From Desulfurococcales archaeon (GTDB taxonomy: Archaea; Thermoproteota; Thermoprotei_A; Sulfolobales; WANQ01), in assembly GCA_027043985.1 (NCBI GenBank), contig JALUDQ010000042.1, positions 1 through 5,940 on the forward strand: a DNA stretch of 5,940 nucleotides, given 5' to 3'. Positions 5,415 to 5,940 of the stretch are shown piece by piece (positions within the stretch are counted from its first letter, which is position 1; each line of letters starts with the position of its first letter). The position numbers and the translations under genes were made by a program. The notes under the pieces were generated by a model. That model had not been told where the DNA came from. It was given only the letters and a program-made list of their open reading frames with translations, and searched no databases.

Positions 5415-5428
5415 TCTAATATATTAGA
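5415..5428. repeat. Perfect 14-bp palindrome TCTAATATATTAGA
   Basis: A perfect palindrome begins two bases after the radical SAM stop codon. It could form a small AT-rich hairpin in RNA from either strand or bind a symmetric dimer. Its position between convergent genes favours a role at transcript ends over a promoter role. Confidence 0.45.
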
Positions 5429-5441
5429 AAACATAGGAGCC

Positions 5442-5462
5442 ATCTCTCCGGGAAGGAGAGAT
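5442..5462. terminator. Hairpin, 8-bp perfect stem with 5-base loop, between convergent genes
   Basis: ATCTCTCC (5442-5449), loop GGGAA, GGAGAGAT (5455-5462) form a perfect GC-containing stem. It lies in the 75-base gap between two genes that end toward each other, so it can act at the 3' end of both. On the plus strand T-rich DNA (TTGTCTTGTATTCCTT, 5475-5490) follows; on the minus strand TGTTTTCTAATAT follows. Crenarchaeal termination usually depends on T-rich DNA more than hairpins, so the stem may instead protect the RNA end. Confidence 0.45.
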
Positions 5463-5488
5463 AGCCCGAAACAATTGTCTTGTATTCC

Positions 5489-5940
5489 TTAGTCTTTAAC
5501 AGCGAGGACTATAGCGCTATAGTCGATGAAGTGTCCGGGTGTTTCATTAGAAGCTTCTATCCTAATATACCTGAAATCCTTGTCGAGTCCCTTCATGGCG
5601 AGGACTTTTATTGGGCCTCCTCCAATAATGTTTGCACTACCTATTTTCTCCCAGTTCTCTCCATCTCTTGAAACCATTATATCTACTATCCCGCTAGTTG
5701 CACCTGGAACACTCGTGGGCCCTAATTTAACGTATATTACTGCGTATTCGAGCTTTTTCTCCATGCCTATATCGTAGGTATGTGTTTCCAGCCACCCCCA
5801 ACAATAGTCTCCACTAGCCTCGTATGCTTTCTTGGCTTCGAGATGTACTCCTTCATGGCAGTTATGCTCTATTATACCTGCATGTTCTTTCAACGTGACA
5901 TTGATGTCTGAGTAGTCTACTGATATCCAATTACTACTCA
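5489..5940 (-). CDS. Discoidin (F5/8 type C)-like domain protein, C-terminal part
   Basis: The minus-strand frame is open from the right edge to a TAA at 5489-5491, giving 149 residues of the C-terminus. A TTG at 5893 could be read as a start, but the frame continues upstream without a stop (SSNWISVDYSDINVT), so the gene begins outside the window. The visible part has the pattern of a galactose-binding-like beta-sandwich: CWGWLETHTYDIG, then KLEYAVIYVKLGP, VDIMVSRDGENWEKIGSA with the typical 'S.DG..W..IG' turn, FRYIRIEAS, and a final IDYSAIVLAV strand. Such domains bind carbohydrates or surfaces and often sit at the end of secreted or membrane proteins of thermophilic archaea. Two cysteines (NCHEG and YCWGW) could pair if the protein is exported. 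The gene is convergent with the nre operon. Ligand and upstream domains are unknown. Confidence 0.72.
   Translation of the reverse strand, partial: SSNWISVDYSDINVTLKEHAGIIEHNCHEGVHLEAKKAYEASGDYCWGWLETHTYDIGMEKKLEYAVIYVKLGPTSVPGATSGIVDIMVSRDGENWEKIGSANIIGGGPIKVLAMKGLDKDFRYIRIEASNETPGHFIDYSAIVLAVKD

Noticed and set aside
5480..5777. Plus-strand open frames at the right end
   Set aside because: They are antisense to the discoidin-like gene, which shows a coherent beta-sandwich pattern and stays open to the window edge.

Overview
The window looks like a piece of a thermophilic archaeal chromosome, most likely a crenarchaeon of the Desulfurococcales type. The evidence is an archaea-specific Nre repair gene, TATA-box-like promoters, GGTGAT or AGGTGGT Shine-Dalgarno sequences that fit the archaeal 16S tail, frequent TTG starts, and heavy use of AGA/AGG and ATA codons. 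Lineage is inferred from style and gene content; no rRNA gene is present to confirm it. No CRISPR array, insertion sequence, tRNA or rRNA was seen.

Layout, left to right. (1) 1-325, minus strand: the N-terminal part of a membrane-anchored protein with a LEA14/WHy-like beta-sandwich, running off the left edge. (2) 326-574: a divergent regulatory region with promoters on both strands, a 14-bp inverted repeat and an imperfect direct repeat. (3) 575-1198, plus: a 207-residue protein resembling the uracil-DNA glycosylase superfamily but with altered active-site motifs. (4) 1306-2604, plus: an AAA_14/DUF4143-type ATPase with its own promoter; its start is placed at an internal TTG instead of the longest frame at 1192. 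(5) 2601-3110, minus: a small FMN nitroreductase-family protein, convergent with the ATPase and sharing a 4-base stop overlap. (6) 3111-3303: a second divergent promoter region. (7) 3304-4560 and 4583-5413, plus: a two-gene operon of Nre (archaeal DNA repair factor) and a spore-photoproduct-lyase-like radical SAM enzyme. (8) 5414-5488: a short convergent intergenic region holding a perfect 14-bp palindrome and a perfect 8-bp-stem hairpin. (9) 5489-5940, minus: the C-terminal part of a protein ending in a discoidin (F5/8 type C)-like domain, open to the right edge.

How the genes may work together: Nre and the radical SAM protein are almost certainly co-transcribed, and both end in a sequence resembling the PCNA-interacting (PIP) box, IKKITDYL near the Nre C-terminus and TSTLDKYL at the very end of the radical SAM protein. 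This suggests a PCNA-tethered repair pair and is the most interesting lead here. The UDG-like gene nearby adds to a loose DNA-repair flavour. The membrane-anchored and discoidin-like proteins at the two ends look unrelated to this.
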